Shown one piece after another: positions 33,573-43,148 of a stretch of 64,000 bases of DNA. The stretch comes from Paenibacillus hemerocallicola (lineage in GTDB: Bacteria > Bacillota > Bacilli > Paenibacillales > NBRC-103111): the NCBI RefSeq assembly GCF_006265175.1, contig NZ_VDCQ01000029.1, forward strand, positions 38,017 through 102,016, given 5' to 3'. Numbering within the stretch: position 1 is the stretch's first letter; each line of letters opens with the position of its first letter. Position numbers and translations under genes: made by a program. Below the pieces are notes generated by a model. It did no database searches, was not told where the DNA came from, and saw nothing but the letters and a program-made list of their open reading frames with translations.

Positions 33573-36215
33573 TTGTCCTCTACGATCCATTTCGCGCTTC
33601 CGGACGGCCTCTTTGTCCGCATCCAGGCCGTTGCCGGGCATACGTTCCGGGTACGGGCGGGCTATTCCCCCGATTTCCCCGAGCCTCCTCTCGTCCGCTA
33701 CGGCTTCATATCCGAAAGCGGCGGCGGAGCGGCATGCGAAGCCGAGCAGCTCGGGCACCGTGTCCTTCTGAAGACGCGCCAGGCGATGCTGGACGTCGAC
33801 AAGCTAGACGGAACGCTCGTATTGTCGCGCGCGGACGGGACTCTATTGACCAGCAGCGCGGCGCCTCCCCGCTGCGGCACGGCGGACGGCTACGAAGTCG
33901 GTCTGCGGATGACGGAGGAGGAGAAATTTTATGGACTCGGCGATACGGTAAAGGATCGTACCCAGCTGCGCGGCCTTCGCTGCGACATAAGACAGTTGAA
34001 TGACGCCAGCCGGGTGCCGGTCCCTTTCCTGATGAGCAGCCGGGGATGGGCGATTCTCGTCAACACGACACGGCCGCATACGATCGACATCGGCTGTTCG
34101 ATAAGCGACCGGCTTTCTTTCGGCGGGCAAGAGAGCGAATACGATTATTATTTGATTGCGGGAGAAGGCTGCGATACGCTTCTGGACCGCTTCACGAACT
34201 TGACGGGCAGGCCGGCCGTGCTGCCGATCTGGGCGTATGGACTGACCTTTATAAGCAATCAGTATGCCACCGCGCGCGACGTGATCGAGGACGGACTCAA
34301 CTTTCGCCGGGAAGGCATTCCTTGCGACATGATCGGCCTGGAGCCCGGATGGATGGGGACGATGCGCGATTACTCCACGGGCAAAACCTGGCACCCCGAA
34401 CGCTTCGCCGTGCCGAGCTGGGATCCGAAAGGCCCCCGCACGTTCATGGGCGCGCTGCAGCGGATGGGCTTCAAGCTGAGCTTGTGGCTGTGCTGCAATT
34501 ACGACGCGGCCTTCGAGGAGGATCGGCACATAGTTGCGACAACGGGGACGAGACCGGAGGTCGGAATTAGGCCGGAGACGGCAATGGAAACGGAGGCCTC
34601 ATCCCCGCCTCCCGGAGCAGAGGAGATCTGGTACGGCCATCTGGAGAAATTCGTCGAGCAGGGCGTATCGGCGTTCAAGCTGGAGGGGTATGCCTACGAG
34701 AACTATCCGGACAAGCAATGGGCGAACGGCATGAGTGCCGAGGAGACGCACCACCTGTACCATCTTCTGCTCTGCAGGCAAATGCATCGCGGTTATTCCG
34801 GTCAAACGGGACGCCGCGCGATGATCTACTCCATGAAGGGGTATACGGGAGTTCAGAAGTATGCCGCCACATGGACCGGCTATCAATATGTGAACCTGAT
34901 CGAATTGCTGAACCAGAATATGTCGGGGAACGTTAACGCCTTGACCGACATGGAGGTGCATGCGCCCGCCGGCATTCATTTCGGATTTCTGCAGACGTTG
35001 TCCCAAGTGAACAGTTGGGCGTATTGGCAGCACCCCAGTCTGCTCGATCCGGGCCTGCTGCAAATGTTTCGCGCGTACGCGAAGCTGCGCTACCGGATGA
35101 TTCCGTATTTGTACTCCGCCGCACACGCCGCGGCCAGAACCGGTATGCCCGTCATGCGGGCCATGAGGCTGATGTTCCCCGACGATCCCCGGTCGGACGG
35201 ACTGCTCGAACAATACATGCTCGGCGACGCTTTGCTGGTCGGCTTGACGGAAAACGTTTATTTGCCGGCAGGCGTCTGGATCGACTATTGGACGGGCGAA
35301 CGCCATACCGGTCCGCAGGAGCTCGCTTGCCGCGTTCCTTCGCATGCCGGCGGTCCCTTGTTCATCCGTGCGGGAGCCATTATCCCCGTATGGCCGGAAA
35401 TGAGCCATCTCGGGCAAGGCTCCCCGGAGCTGATCGGCCTACAAGTTTATCCGCAAGGATCGAACGAGTATACGCTATACGAGGACGACGGCATCACTTA
35501 CGATTACTTGGAGCACAAAGTAGCTGTAACGAAAATCGGCTTCCGGTCGGAGGGGTCTCGGTTGGCAATCCGCATTGAACCGCGATGCGGCCAATATGCG
35601 GGTATGCCGGAGAAGCGGATGTACGAGCTGTCGATCCACGCGGATGCGGAGCCGTCCGAGCTGCTGCTGAATGGGGCGCCGCTTGCTCTTCATCCCGATG
35701 ATGCCGGGGACTCCCGAATGACGGACAGTTGGCAGTTTGACCGAGCGTCGTCGCTCATCCGCTTGACCGTCCAAGAGGATCCCGGCAAGCAGCATCCCGT
35801 CCGTATCGAGGTAGGTTACGATTCGGACGACATCGGCCGCCCCATGGCGAAACGGACGGCAGGTCTTCCCCCCTCGCCCAAGGCGTCGTCCACGAACAAG
35901 CTGATCCGGCAAGTGATTGCCCAAGTCGACGAAGGCTTGGACCGGGAGCTGACGCTGCATCTGGTCGCGGAACGGCTGCACGTGAACTCCTCGCACCTGA
36001 GCCGGCTGTTCAAGCGGGAGATGGGCATCCCCTTCTCCGCATACGTGCTCGACAAAAAGATGGAGCGGGCCAAGCAAATGCTGCTCGCCGAACACAAAAT
36101 CGGAGATGTTGCGGACTCTCTCGGGTTTACGGACTCCAGCCACTTTATTCGCGTATTCCGCAAATATTGGGGAATGACTCCGGGTAAATTGAAAGCTCCC
36201 GGTCCTGCCCGCTAG
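33573..36215 (+). CDS. Fusion of a catalytically dead GH31 domain with an AraC-type DNA-binding domain (putative sugar-sensing regulator)
   Basis: An 880-residue protein in one unbroken frame. Residues about 1-750 are a full GH31 domain, clearly paralogous to the divergent enzyme (shared LPIWAYGLTF, DMIGLEPGWMG and VNSWAYWQHPSLL). The nucleophile position is Glu371 (SAFKLEGYAYENY) in place of Asp, and the acid/base position is Tyr437 (ATWTGYQYVN) in place of Asp, so hydrolysis is not expected. Residues about 773-870 are a double helix-turn-helix AraC domain (VAERLHVNSSHLSRLFKRE, then IGDVADSLGFTDSSHFIRVF). The likely role is a cytoplasmic activator sensing the enzyme's substrate or product. 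TTG 33573 was chosen since GGAGG lies 10 nt upstream; ATG 33555 lacks a site. Confidence 0.88.
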   Translation: MSSTIHFALPDGLFVRIQAVAGHTFRVRAGYSPDFPEPPLVRYGFISESGGGAACEAEQLGHRVLLKTRQAMLDVDKLDGTLVLSRADGTLLTSSAAPPRCGTADGYEVGLRMTEEEKFYGLGDTVKDRTQLRGLRCDIRQLNDASRVPVPFLMSSRGWAILVNTTRPHTIDIGCSISDRLSFGGQESEYDYYLIAGEGCDTLLDRFTNLTGRPAVLPIWAYGLTFISNQYATARDVIEDGLNFRREGIPCDMIGLEPGWMGTMRDYSTGKTWHPERFAVPSWDPKGPRTFMGALQRMGFKLSLWLCCNYDAAFEEDRHIVATTGTRPEVGIRPETAMETEASSPPPGAEEIWYGHLEKFVEQGVSAFKLEGYAYENYPDKQWANGMSAEETHHLYHLLLCRQMHRGYSGQTGRRAMIYSMKGYTGVQKYAATWTGYQYVNLIELLNQNMSGNVNALTDMEVHAPAGIHFGFLQTLSQVNSWAYWQHPSLLDPGLLQMFRAYAKLRYRMIPYLYSAAHAAARTGMPVMRAMRLMFPDDPRSDGLLEQYMLGDALLVGLTENVYLPAGVWIDYWTGERHTGPQELACRVPSHAGGPLFIRAGAIIPVWPEMSHLGQGSPELIGLQVYPQGSNEYTLYEDDGITYDYLEHKVAVTKIGFRSEGSRLAIRIEPRCGQYAGMPEKRMYELSIHADAEPSELLLNGAPLALHPDDAGDSRMTDSWQFDRASSLIRLTVQEDPGKQHPVRIEVGYDSDDIGRPMAKRTAGLPPSPKASSTNKLIRQVIAQVDEGLDRELTLHLVAERLHVNSSHLSRLFKREMGIPFSAYVLDKKMERAKQMLLAEHKIGDVADSLGFTDSSHFIRVFRKYWGMTPGKLKAPGPAR

Positions 36216-36316
36216 CGGATAAGGCTGCCGGTCCATCAGGATAGGCGGCCTTCCTGACGTCCGACAAACAAGACCGCTCCTTTCCGTACTTTCGGCCAAA
36301 AAAGGGGGTGCAAGCG

Positions 36317-37117
36317 ATGCATTCATCGGAAGCCAGCCTGCTCTATGCAGGATACTCCAGACATTCCGAGCCCTATTACGCCAACTTCAAGAAGGGCTTG
36401 AATTTTTATTTGTTTCGTCTACAGCTGGAAGGCGGCTGCATGGCATGGATAAATGACCAGTTTACGCCTATCGTTCCCGGCGATTTGCTGTTGTATGGAC
36501 CGGGCGAAGCCTACGAATTGCAGATCGAACCCCGCAAAGGAGGCAAACGCTCGATCAGCGCCGATATTTATTTCGTCTGCACCGGCCATAAAATCGACGA
36601 ATGGTGGAGACGCGGATCGTTCCCCACAAAAGTTAACATCTCCTTTGACGATGGACTCATCAATCTATGGAGACATATCGTCTCCGAAAAACGAAAGCGT
36701 CCCGGGAAGCGCTCGGACCTGCTCAATTCTTTGGCTTGGGCATTATGCCTTTCCATCGAGCAGGCTGTAAACGAAACGGCTAAAGAGAAGGAAGGGAAAG
36801 AAGCATTTATTGCGTACATCATGAAGCAATATATCGAGAAAAACGCAACGAAGCCGCTCACTCTCGAGATCATTTCCAGAAACGCCGGCTTAAGCGTTTC
36901 CAGAGCCTGTCATCTCTTTAAGGCTACTTTCGGCCAATCGATGATGGATTACTGTATTGAGATTCGGATGTCCATGGCGTGCGAGTACATCCTGTACAGC
37001 AGCCTGTCGCTGGAACGGATCGCGGAATTGGCCGGATTCCGGAACTATCCGTATTTTTGCCGCGCTTTCCGCATGCGTTTCGGGATGTCGCCGAAGCAAT
37101 ATCGGCTTTCGAGATAA
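36317..37117 (+). CDS. AraC family transcriptional regulator
   Basis: A 266-residue regulator. The N-terminal half is a cupin-like ligand domain (GGCMAWINDQFTPIVPGDLL). The C-terminal 100 residues are the double helix-turn-helix domain: EIISRNAGLSVSRACHLFKA, then RIAELAGFRNYPYFCRAFRM, and the MSPKQYR end signature. ATG 36317 is preceded by AAAGGGGGTG. It lies 100 bp after the GH31-AraC fusion gene in the same direction and converges on the six-gene operon at 37190-45832. Its target is unknown; neighbours suggest carbohydrate control. Confidence 0.92.
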   Translation: MHSSEASLLYAGYSRHSEPYYANFKKGLNFYLFRLQLEGGCMAWINDQFTPIVPGDLLLYGPGEAYELQIEPRKGGKRSISADIYFVCTGHKIDEWWRRGSFPTKVNISFDDGLINLWRHIVSEKRKRPGKRSDLLNSLAWALCLSIEQAVNETAKEKEGKEAFIAYIMKQYIEKNATKPLTLEIISRNAGLSVSRACHLFKATFGQSMMDYCIEIRMSMACEYILYSSLSLERIAELAGFRNYPYFCRAFRMRFGMSPKQYRLSR

Positions 37118-37139
37118 TCGCGCTGCAAAAAAGCAAAAT

Positions 37140-37183
37140 AAGACCTCGTATCGTTTGCCGGGAAGGCGCGGATACGAGGTCTT
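37140..37183 (-). terminator. Intrinsic terminator of the six-gene operon
   Basis: AAGACCTCGTATC pairs perfectly with GATACGAGGTCTT. On the minus strand it is followed by ATTTTGCTTTTTT, just past the stop of the DUF6273-like gene. Confidence 0.85.
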
Positions 37184-37189
37184 ACGCCA

Positions 37190-38410
37190 TTACGGTTTCT
37201 TCTCCGGCTGGTTCACTTCCACCCGTGCCTCAGCGGTAAACCCGCCATCCCCTGTCTTCACGATGACATAGGCGCTTCCTTTCCGTATTGCCTGTATTTC
37301 CCCATCAGCGCTCACTACGGCTACCTCGGGATCGGTTGAATGCCAGATCAGGGATCGGTTTGTCGCATTTTCCGGAATTATGGCGGCCTCCAGCTTGGCC
37401 GAATGATGCCCTTTTAACGAAATAACTTGACGATCCAATGTTACCCCGCTAACCGGGGTAATGCCGGCGATGACCAGCGGATCCGTTATCGATCCGGAGC
37501 CTCCGGTAATAAGCGGGCTGCGCTTCAGCTTCAACGCGGGAACAACCCCGACTGCCCCGCTGCCAGCGTTGGCGGCCAATATGTTTTCGTTGCCGTATAC
37601 GACCCTGACCCCATAGGAGCTGTCGGCATACGCATCACGCAGCCAATAGGACCAGTTGCTTTCCGGTTGCAAAGCCGCCGGAATTTTCAGCTCCGATTGG
37701 CCGATTGCCTGCAAGGTCGGTTTTTTTGCATGGGTCTCGCCTTTAGCGATCAGGAAGCGGGACAGCTCGCTGATGCTTGGCACAAATACGGTATCCGTCA
37801 CATTTTTATAGTAAGCCTGCTCGCCGTTTTGCTCGGCGAGAGAAGGGGCGGAGCTCCATGCATGCTTTTCGGTGCCCCCGTCTTTTTGTCCCTGGTCCCG
37901 ATCGGAGAGCAGTACTTTATGGATGACGGGTTGAATCGCTTCTTTTTCCGCGGAAGTGAAGTCATGCAGGAATCCGGACTCCCTTTCGAAATTGTTGTAA
38001 AACCCGAGTACATGATTGTTGTCCGGCGGCTGGTGCGTATAGGGCACCGTCTCCGCTTCGCTGTTCAGCCATTCGCGTATGGTCGATTTCTCCCAATAAT
38101 TGCTGCCGAAGCCGGCGCGCGAGTCATCGGCCGTATCGGCCGTACCGTCTCCGTCGTAGTCGACTTGGTCCCCGATCGCATCGAAAGGCTTGAGAGAGAC
38201 GATTCGTTCCGAGAGCAGCAGGCTGCTTCCGTCGGCATCTTGTCCGACTACCTTCCAAACGATCGATTCCCCCCGGTATTTGCCGAACTTCACATATTGA
38301 CCTTCCGATAGTCCGCCGGGATCGACGTTTTGCGCTTGTACTCCGCCCCATGTAGAGGTCATAAGAGCGGTTGCCAGAGCGAGCGATAACCATCGTTTCT
38401 TTTGCGGCAT
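37190..38410 (-). CDS. Secreted DUF6273-like protein with bacterial Ig-like domain
   Basis: A 406-residue exported protein. The signal peptide covers about 1-27 (cleavage after VQAQ). Residues about 35-300 resemble DUF6273 (YVKFGKYRGESIVWKVVG, SNYWEKSTIREWLNSE, then SYWLRDAYADSSYGVRVV and GVVPALKL), a beta-rich module common in Firmicute surface proteins. Residues about 315-400 form a bacterial Ig-like (BIG2) domain. No catalytic motif is recognised; a glycan-binding or surface role is plausible. ATG 38410 has AAAGGAG 8 nt upstream. It is the last gene of the operon, 24 bp after the glycosidase gene. Confidence 0.7.
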   Translation of the reverse strand: MPQKKRWLSLALATALMTSTWGGVQAQNVDPGGLSEGQYVKFGKYRGESIVWKVVGQDADGSSLLLSERIVSLKPFDAIGDQVDYDGDGTADTADDSRAGFGSNYWEKSTIREWLNSEAETVPYTHQPPDNNHVLGFYNNFERESGFLHDFTSAEKEAIQPVIHKVLLSDRDQGQKDGGTEKHAWSSAPSLAEQNGEQAYYKNVTDTVFVPSISELSRFLIAKGETHAKKPTLQAIGQSELKIPAALQPESNWSYWLRDAYADSSYGVRVVYGNENILAANAGSGAVGVVPALKLKRSPLITGGSGSITDPLVIAGITPVSGVTLDRQVISLKGHHSAKLEAAIIPENATNRSLIWHSTDPEVAVVSADGEIQAIRKGSAYVIVKTGDGGFTAEARVEVNQPEKKP

Positions 38411-38434
38411 AGCCGTCACTCCTTTCTCCAGTCG

Positions 38435-41215
38435 TTATTTGACTTGAAACGGAAAATTCGCCGTTCCGACATTGTGATTGCCGTCGTATACGCTCAGAAA
38501 GACGCGGTAGTGCCCGGATCTCATCGGCGCATAAAATCCCATTTTATTCGGTTCTCCCGCCTGAACGTCATAAATGATATCCGGGATTTGCCGGGAAGGC
38601 TTGCTTGTGTAATCCGCCTTGAACTCGTCCCGGATTTCCCATACGTAGGAGAGAGGGTCCGCTTCCGGATCAAGGGCGACGGCCTTCATGAGGAAAGGGT
38701 CTCCCGGGTTTAGCTGCACCTCGGCGGCGACGGACGGATCCAAAGCGAGGTTGCCGTAGGCTCCTCCGCTGAATGTCAATTCCTTGACTGCCGGCGATCG
38801 ATTGACGGGGTATGTCCCGGTCCAGGCCCGACTGATCTCATCAAAGAGCGGGGTCTTCTTGTGATCTTCCAGCAATAGGTTATACCACGTATGCGTAGTG
38901 CCGACTATATCGGCTATTTTGAATACAAATGAACCGACTGCCTTGTCCGGATGGCCCGCGATATGATTCTGGTACCGCTCGTAAATCAATTTGGCCTTTT
39001 GGTCGCTGTTCAACTCGATCGGCGCCAATCCGTTTACGTTTTTAACCTCGTACGTTGCATCCGGCCCGAATTCGGTAATCATATACGGACCGTTCCATCC
39101 TCCCTCAACGACTACATTTTGATACGCGTTACCAATATGCGTATATGTGTTTACGGCAATGATGTCGATATGCGGCGCAATAGCTTTCACGTTTTTAACC
39201 TTAGCCGGACTGGAACCTGCGAGAACCGCAACCGTCGGATGATTGGGATCGTTGTCATGGATAAATTTGCCCAGCTCGTTTACGTGATACCAAACGTCCG
39301 CGTTGCCCTTATCCGTTTCGTTGCCGATCGCCCATGCGATAACGGCGGGATGGTCTTTGTATTGCATGACCGCTTGTTTAAACTTGTTTAATTGCTCGGC
39401 GATTTTATTTTTGTAGGCCGGGTTGGAATAGTCGATTCCCGCATCCTGCTGCAACAGAAATAGTCCGATCATCACTCCGACCCCATTCTCGTATGCCCGG
39501 TCCAATATATCCCATCCGTTCAAAGAATCCTCGTGGTTGTAAGTGCGCAGCGCGTTTCCTCCCATAGTGGCGGTTAACTCCACGTTTTCCGAGCCCGCTA
39601 CGCCTTTAAGGAAATACGGCTGACCGTTTCTTCGGAGACTGAAGCTGCCATTTCCGTCATGTACGATTTCGACTTTGATCGGTCCGCTGTATCTCGGATT
39701 CGGATAAGGTATTGGATCTTGCGTAATCTCCTTCAATACAAGCTTGACGGCATCGGCCGCGATAAGACCGCCGTATTCCCCGGACATCTTAATAAAATAG
39801 TTGTCTCCCGACTTGAATTCATAAGTCCCTATATAATTCCACGTCCCGCCGTTCTCCCGCTGATTGACGAAAGGAGAAGAATCGACCGAGTAGTTGCTGT
39901 TGGCCGGGCTGTACGCTTCCATTCCGTCCGAGGACTTGATTTGAAGCGGCACCGCTTCAGGCCGTTCCGGACCGGCAGGCCATTTCATATAAATCTCGTA
40001 CTTTCCGGATGTTTTCATCTTGGAAGTAGACCATTTTGCCGCATTGGATCGGTCGGGGGTCGCATCCGTCACTCTTGCGTAATGGCTTCCCTCATAACCC
40101 GCCCCTGTCGTGTCGCTCATCCAGGAACCGGAGACGGAGAACCGTGAATCCGTATTGTCAATCATCATCTCGTCTCCGACGTTGGTCGGCATTTCCGGCG
40201 GCGCCGGATCGGGCGGCAAGGCGGAGGTCGGTTTCTTGAAAACAAGCTTCAAGGCATCCGCAACCGTTACCCCGTCGTCGCTTCCCGATATCATCACATA
40301 ATGCCCGTGCCCGGGAGTGAAGTAGTAAGTACCGATCAAATTCCACCTGCCTCCGAGCTGCTGTTGATTGACCGTTTTGGATGTGGCGAGCCCGAGGTCG
40401 AATTTGATTTCCAGCGGAGCTGCATCCGCCTTATCCTCGCCCGCCTCCCATCTCATGTACAAATCGTATTGCCCGGCCGGCATATCGTCCGGAATACTCC
40501 ATTTGGCCGTGTTCTCCGGATTCCCCGCTGGTCCGGAGGTCACCATGTAATCGCTTCCGTAAACGGCCGCGGTAGCTGTTTTCCGTATCCATGAGCCGGT
40601 GGTGGAGAATGGCGAGTATGTATTGTCCAGCACCGTCCCCGGAGGTGTCGGATCGGGCTCGGGGTCCTCGGATGCATGCTTCAATACAAGCTTGACCGCG
40701 TCGTAAAATACGTAATCTCCTCCGGCGATATTGGACAGCTTGACATGCTGATCCTCCCCGGCCTGCAGCTCGTAGGCTCCGATATAATTCCATACCCGGC
40801 TTCCGACTTGGCTTCCGTTTATTTTTTGATTGACCGTTCTGGACGCGTCCGTGCCATTCTTATGCTTGATTTCCAGCGGAGCGGCCGCCGATCTGTTCGA
40901 ATGGGATACCCATGTCATGTAAATTTCATATTCGCCGCTGATAGGGATAATCGGCTTCCAAACCCCATACGTTGCCGGATCGTTGCTCGTAAAGTAGTTT
41001 GATTCGAAAGCAGCCGAATTTATCGTGTTGCCGCTCCATGTCCCGGGTGACTTCGCAAACGTTCCGCTAAGGTTGACCTGATTGTAATTGTTGCCGTTGT
41101 CCACGATAATTTCCAACGGTTCGGCACGAATCGTTTTCGTTTGTCCGAACAGCTGCAGCGCCGTGCAAAGCAGTACGGCAATCAACAGCTTCGCTATTTG
41201 CTTCTTTACGATCAT
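38435..41215 (-). CDS. Secreted glycosidase: three golvesin-like modules, GH2/GH5-type TIM barrel, C-terminal PKD-like domain
   Basis: A 926-residue exported enzyme. Signal peptide about 1-31. Three related modules of about 130-140 residues (38-180, 195-327, 350-495) each end in a DAVKLVLK-like strand and share WNYIGAYELQAG-type segments, as in golvesin C-terminal-like domains. The TIM barrel (about 512-800) has the acid/base Glu633 in WAIGNET and the nucleophile Glu715 in MITEFG, the clan GH-A arrangement of GH2 or GH5. A C-terminal PKD-like domain follows (DPEADPLSYVWEIRD). ATG 41215 was chosen as the only start before the signal peptide; its ribosome site is weak. Substrate unknown. It may cut the polymer whose products the operon's binding protein imports. 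Confidence 0.78.
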   Translation of the reverse strand: MIVKKQIAKLLIAVLLCTALQLFGQTKTIRAEPLEIIVDNGNNYNQVNLSGTFAKSPGTWSGNTINSAAFESNYFTSNDPATYGVWKPIIPISGEYEIYMTWVSHSNRSAAAPLEIKHKNGTDASRTVNQKINGSQVGSRVWNYIGAYELQAGEDQHVKLSNIAGGDYVFYDAVKLVLKHASEDPEPDPTPPGTVLDNTYSPFSTTGSWIRKTATAAVYGSDYMVTSGPAGNPENTAKWSIPDDMPAGQYDLYMRWEAGEDKADAAPLEIKFDLGLATSKTVNQQQLGGRWNLIGTYYFTPGHGHYVMISGSDDGVTVADALKLVFKKPTSALPPDPAPPEMPTNVGDEMMIDNTDSRFSVSGSWMSDTTGAGYEGSHYARVTDATPDRSNAAKWSTSKMKTSGKYEIYMKWPAGPERPEAVPLQIKSSDGMEAYSPANSNYSVDSSPFVNQRENGGTWNYIGTYEFKSGDNYFIKMSGEYGGLIAADAVKLVLKEITQDPIPYPNPRYSGPIKVEIVHDGNGSFSLRRNGQPYFLKGVAGSENVELTATMGGNALRTYNHEDSLNGWDILDRAYENGVGVMIGLFLLQQDAGIDYSNPAYKNKIAEQLNKFKQAVMQYKDHPAVIAWAIGNETDKGNADVWYHVNELGKFIHDNDPNHPTVAVLAGSSPAKVKNVKAIAPHIDIIAVNTYTHIGNAYQNVVVEGGWNGPYMITEFGPDATYEVKNVNGLAPIELNSDQKAKLIYERYQNHIAGHPDKAVGSFVFKIADIVGTTHTWYNLLLEDHKKTPLFDEISRAWTGTYPVNRSPAVKELTFSGGAYGNLALDPSVAAEVQLNPGDPFLMKAVALDPEADPLSYVWEIRDEFKADYTSKPSRQIPDIIYDVQAGEPNKMGFYAPMRSGHYRVFLSVYDGNHNVGTANFPFQVK

Positions 41216-41303
41216 TCCGCTATTCCATCCTTCCTGTTCATGTGGTTTTGTGAATACGACGGAAAAAGCCCGCCGGGAACGGCAGGCTTTTCTCGGCCAT
41301 CGA

Positions 41304-42365
41304 TTACAGCCGCACCTCGCGTCCGGTTTCCGCTGATTCGTAGATGGCACTTAATATTTTTATCATGTCGACACCGTGCTCCGGGGTAAGGATCGGCTTG
41401 GCGCCCCGAACAATGCAATCGATAAAATGCTTTAAATGCTCCCCATGCGCGGAGACGTTCGATTTGCCCATAACGGGAATAATATTGGACAGCTGTCCGG
41501 CGGTTTCCGTAAATAATTGCAGCTCTCCTCTTTTGATGCTTGAGCCCGCCTTCGTGCCGCGAAGCTCCACAAAGTTCATTTCTTCCCCGATATTCGACGC
41601 CCAGCTGAATTCGATTTGCAAGGATGCACCATTTTCGAAGCGGATAAATCCGATAGCCAAATCCTCGACGTCGAAGGTGCCGTCTTCCTTTTTATCGCCG
41701 AAGGCGCTATGAGCGGAATCGGATATTTCGTTATTCGCAAACTTGGTGTAGGTTGCTCCCGACACGGCTACCGGCCGCGGATTGCCCATCAGCCAGACGG
41801 CGAGATCGATCATATGCACGCCAAGGTCGATCAGCGGTCCCCCTCCCGACAACTCCTTGGTTGTAAACCACCCGCCTTTTCCCGGAATGCCGCGCCTTCG
41901 AATCCATCCGCAGCGGCCGGTATAAATATCCCCCATGTTGCCCTGTTCAATATACGTTTTCAAATACCGGGACGCCGGCGTAAACCGGTTATTCCGCATA
42001 GCCATCAACACTTTTCCGCTTTGCTTGGCCGCGTCGGCCATTTTCTGCGCTTCCTCCGGGCTCACCGCATCCGGCTTTTCCGTAAACGCATGCTTGCCCG
42101 CCTCCAGCGCCGCAATGGCGATCTCGGAATGAAACCGGTTTGGCGTACAGATGTCCACGGCATCGATATCCGGCTGGAGCAGCAATTCCCTATAATCGGC
42201 GTATACCCGATCCACGTTGATTTCTTTGGCGATTTTCTCCGCCCTTTCCCGGTTGATGTCGCACACGGCGACAATATCCACCTCCGGATGCTCCAGCAGC
42301 GGCTTCAAGTGCGCTCCTCGAAAAATAGCCCCGGTGCCGACGATACCCAACCTTAATTTGCTCAT
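41304..42365 (-). CDS. Gfo/Idh/MocA family NAD-dependent oxidoreductase
   Basis: A 353-residue sugar dehydrogenase-type protein. It shows the Rossmann motif LGIVGTGAIFRG (6-17) and the signature EKP (96-98), followed by the C-terminal GGGPLIDLGVHMIDLAVWLMG typical of Gfo/Idh/MocA proteins, including the catalytic His. It would oxidise or epimerise a sugar or inositol using NAD(P). ATG 42365 has GGAGG 10 nt upstream and overlaps the isomerase stop by 4 nt. It acts with the isomerase and FAD oxidoreductase of the same operon. Confidence 0.92.
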   Translation of the reverse strand: MSKLRLGIVGTGAIFRGAHLKPLLEHPEVDIVAVCDINRERAEKIAKEINVDRVYADYRELLLQPDIDAVDICTPNRFHSEIAIAALEAGKHAFTEKPDAVSPEEAQKMADAAKQSGKVLMAMRNNRFTPASRYLKTYIEQGNMGDIYTGRCGWIRRRGIPGKGGWFTTKELSGGGPLIDLGVHMIDLAVWLMGNPRPVAVSGATYTKFANNEISDSAHSAFGDKKEDGTFDVEDLAIGFIRFENGASLQIEFSWASNIGEEMNFVELRGTKAGSSIKRGELQLFTETAGQLSNIIPVMGKSNVSAHGEHLKHFIDCIVRGAKPILTPEHGVDMIKILSAIYESAETGREVRL

Positions 42366-43135
42366 TTTGTATGAACCTCCAACTCCGATAGTAGACGCAT
42401 TATATTGGTATAGCTGGTGTCGACACAGTCCATGGCGTCGCGCGGACATACGTCCTGCTCCACTACGTACCACTCGACGCCGCTTCGTTCTCCCCATTGC
42501 AAGATCGGTTTGAAATCGATGCACCCCGTCCCGATTTCGGCATATGACTGCCCGTCGTCATTCGTCATATCCTTCAAATGAATAATCGGCATCCGGCCCG
42601 TGTATGTCTCGATATAGGCAGCCGGATCGAAGCCGACCTTTCGTATCCAGTACACGTCGATTTCCGCCAATATCGGGTTGTCTTCGTCCGGATTCAGCAT
42701 AAAATCCAAAGCATTCCTTCCATCCACCGTCGTATCGAATTCATAGGCATGATTATGATAGCTGATCCGAAAGCCTCTCTCCCTCAGATGGACGGCCGCA
42801 TCCTGCAGCGTCCGCTTGATTTGACGATAGCCCGATTCGGTCCGCATACTCGGATGCACGGAAGGACAAATAATGTCTTTCGTCTGAAGCAGCTCGGCTT
42901 CTACGACGATTTGGTCCAATTTATTGGCAATTTGATCAAAGCCCACATGCAGTCCCGCCGCTTTCAGCCCTGTTTCGTTAAGGACGGACGCAAGCTCCCG
43001 GGGATCATAATCGTGAAAGCCCGCAAATTGCACTCCGGCCCAACCCCTATTTGCCAGCGTGCGAAGAACTTCCGGAAAATGCTGTTGGCACTCCTTGCGC
43101 AACGTATACAGCTGTACGGCCAGCTTCTCTCTCAT
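42362..43135 (-). CDS. Sugar phosphate isomerase/epimerase (AP endonuclease 2-like TIM barrel)
   Basis: A 257-residue TIM-barrel protein. It opens KLAVQLYTLRKECQQHF and has metal-site segments ISYHNHAYEF (His), ILAEIDVYWIRK and PIIHLKDM, as in the xylose isomerase-like family (PF01261) found with Gfo/Idh dehydrogenases. It probably isomerises or dehydrates the oxidised sugar made by its partner enzymes. The GGAGCG ribosome site precedes ATG 43135. It lies 13 bp after the FAD oxidoreductase gene and overlaps the next gene by 4 nt. Confidence 0.9.
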   Translation of the reverse strand: MREKLAVQLYTLRKECQQHFPEVLRTLANRGWAGVQFAGFHDYDPRELASVLNETGLKAAGLHVGFDQIANKLDQIVVEAELLQTKDIICPSVHPSMRTESGYRQIKRTLQDAAVHLRERGFRISYHNHAYEFDTTVDGRNALDFMLNPDEDNPILAEIDVYWIRKVGFDPAAYIETYTGRMPIIHLKDMTNDDGQSYAEIGTGCIDFKPILQWGERSGVEWYVVEQDVCPRDAMDCVDTSYTNIMRLLSELEVHTK

Positions 43136-43148
43136 CCCGCTCGCTCCT

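Noticed and set aside
36308..36316. GTG start for the AraC regulator at 36317
   Set aside because: The GTG is part of the ribosome site AAAGGGGGTG itself, so the ATG 9 nt later is the plausible start.
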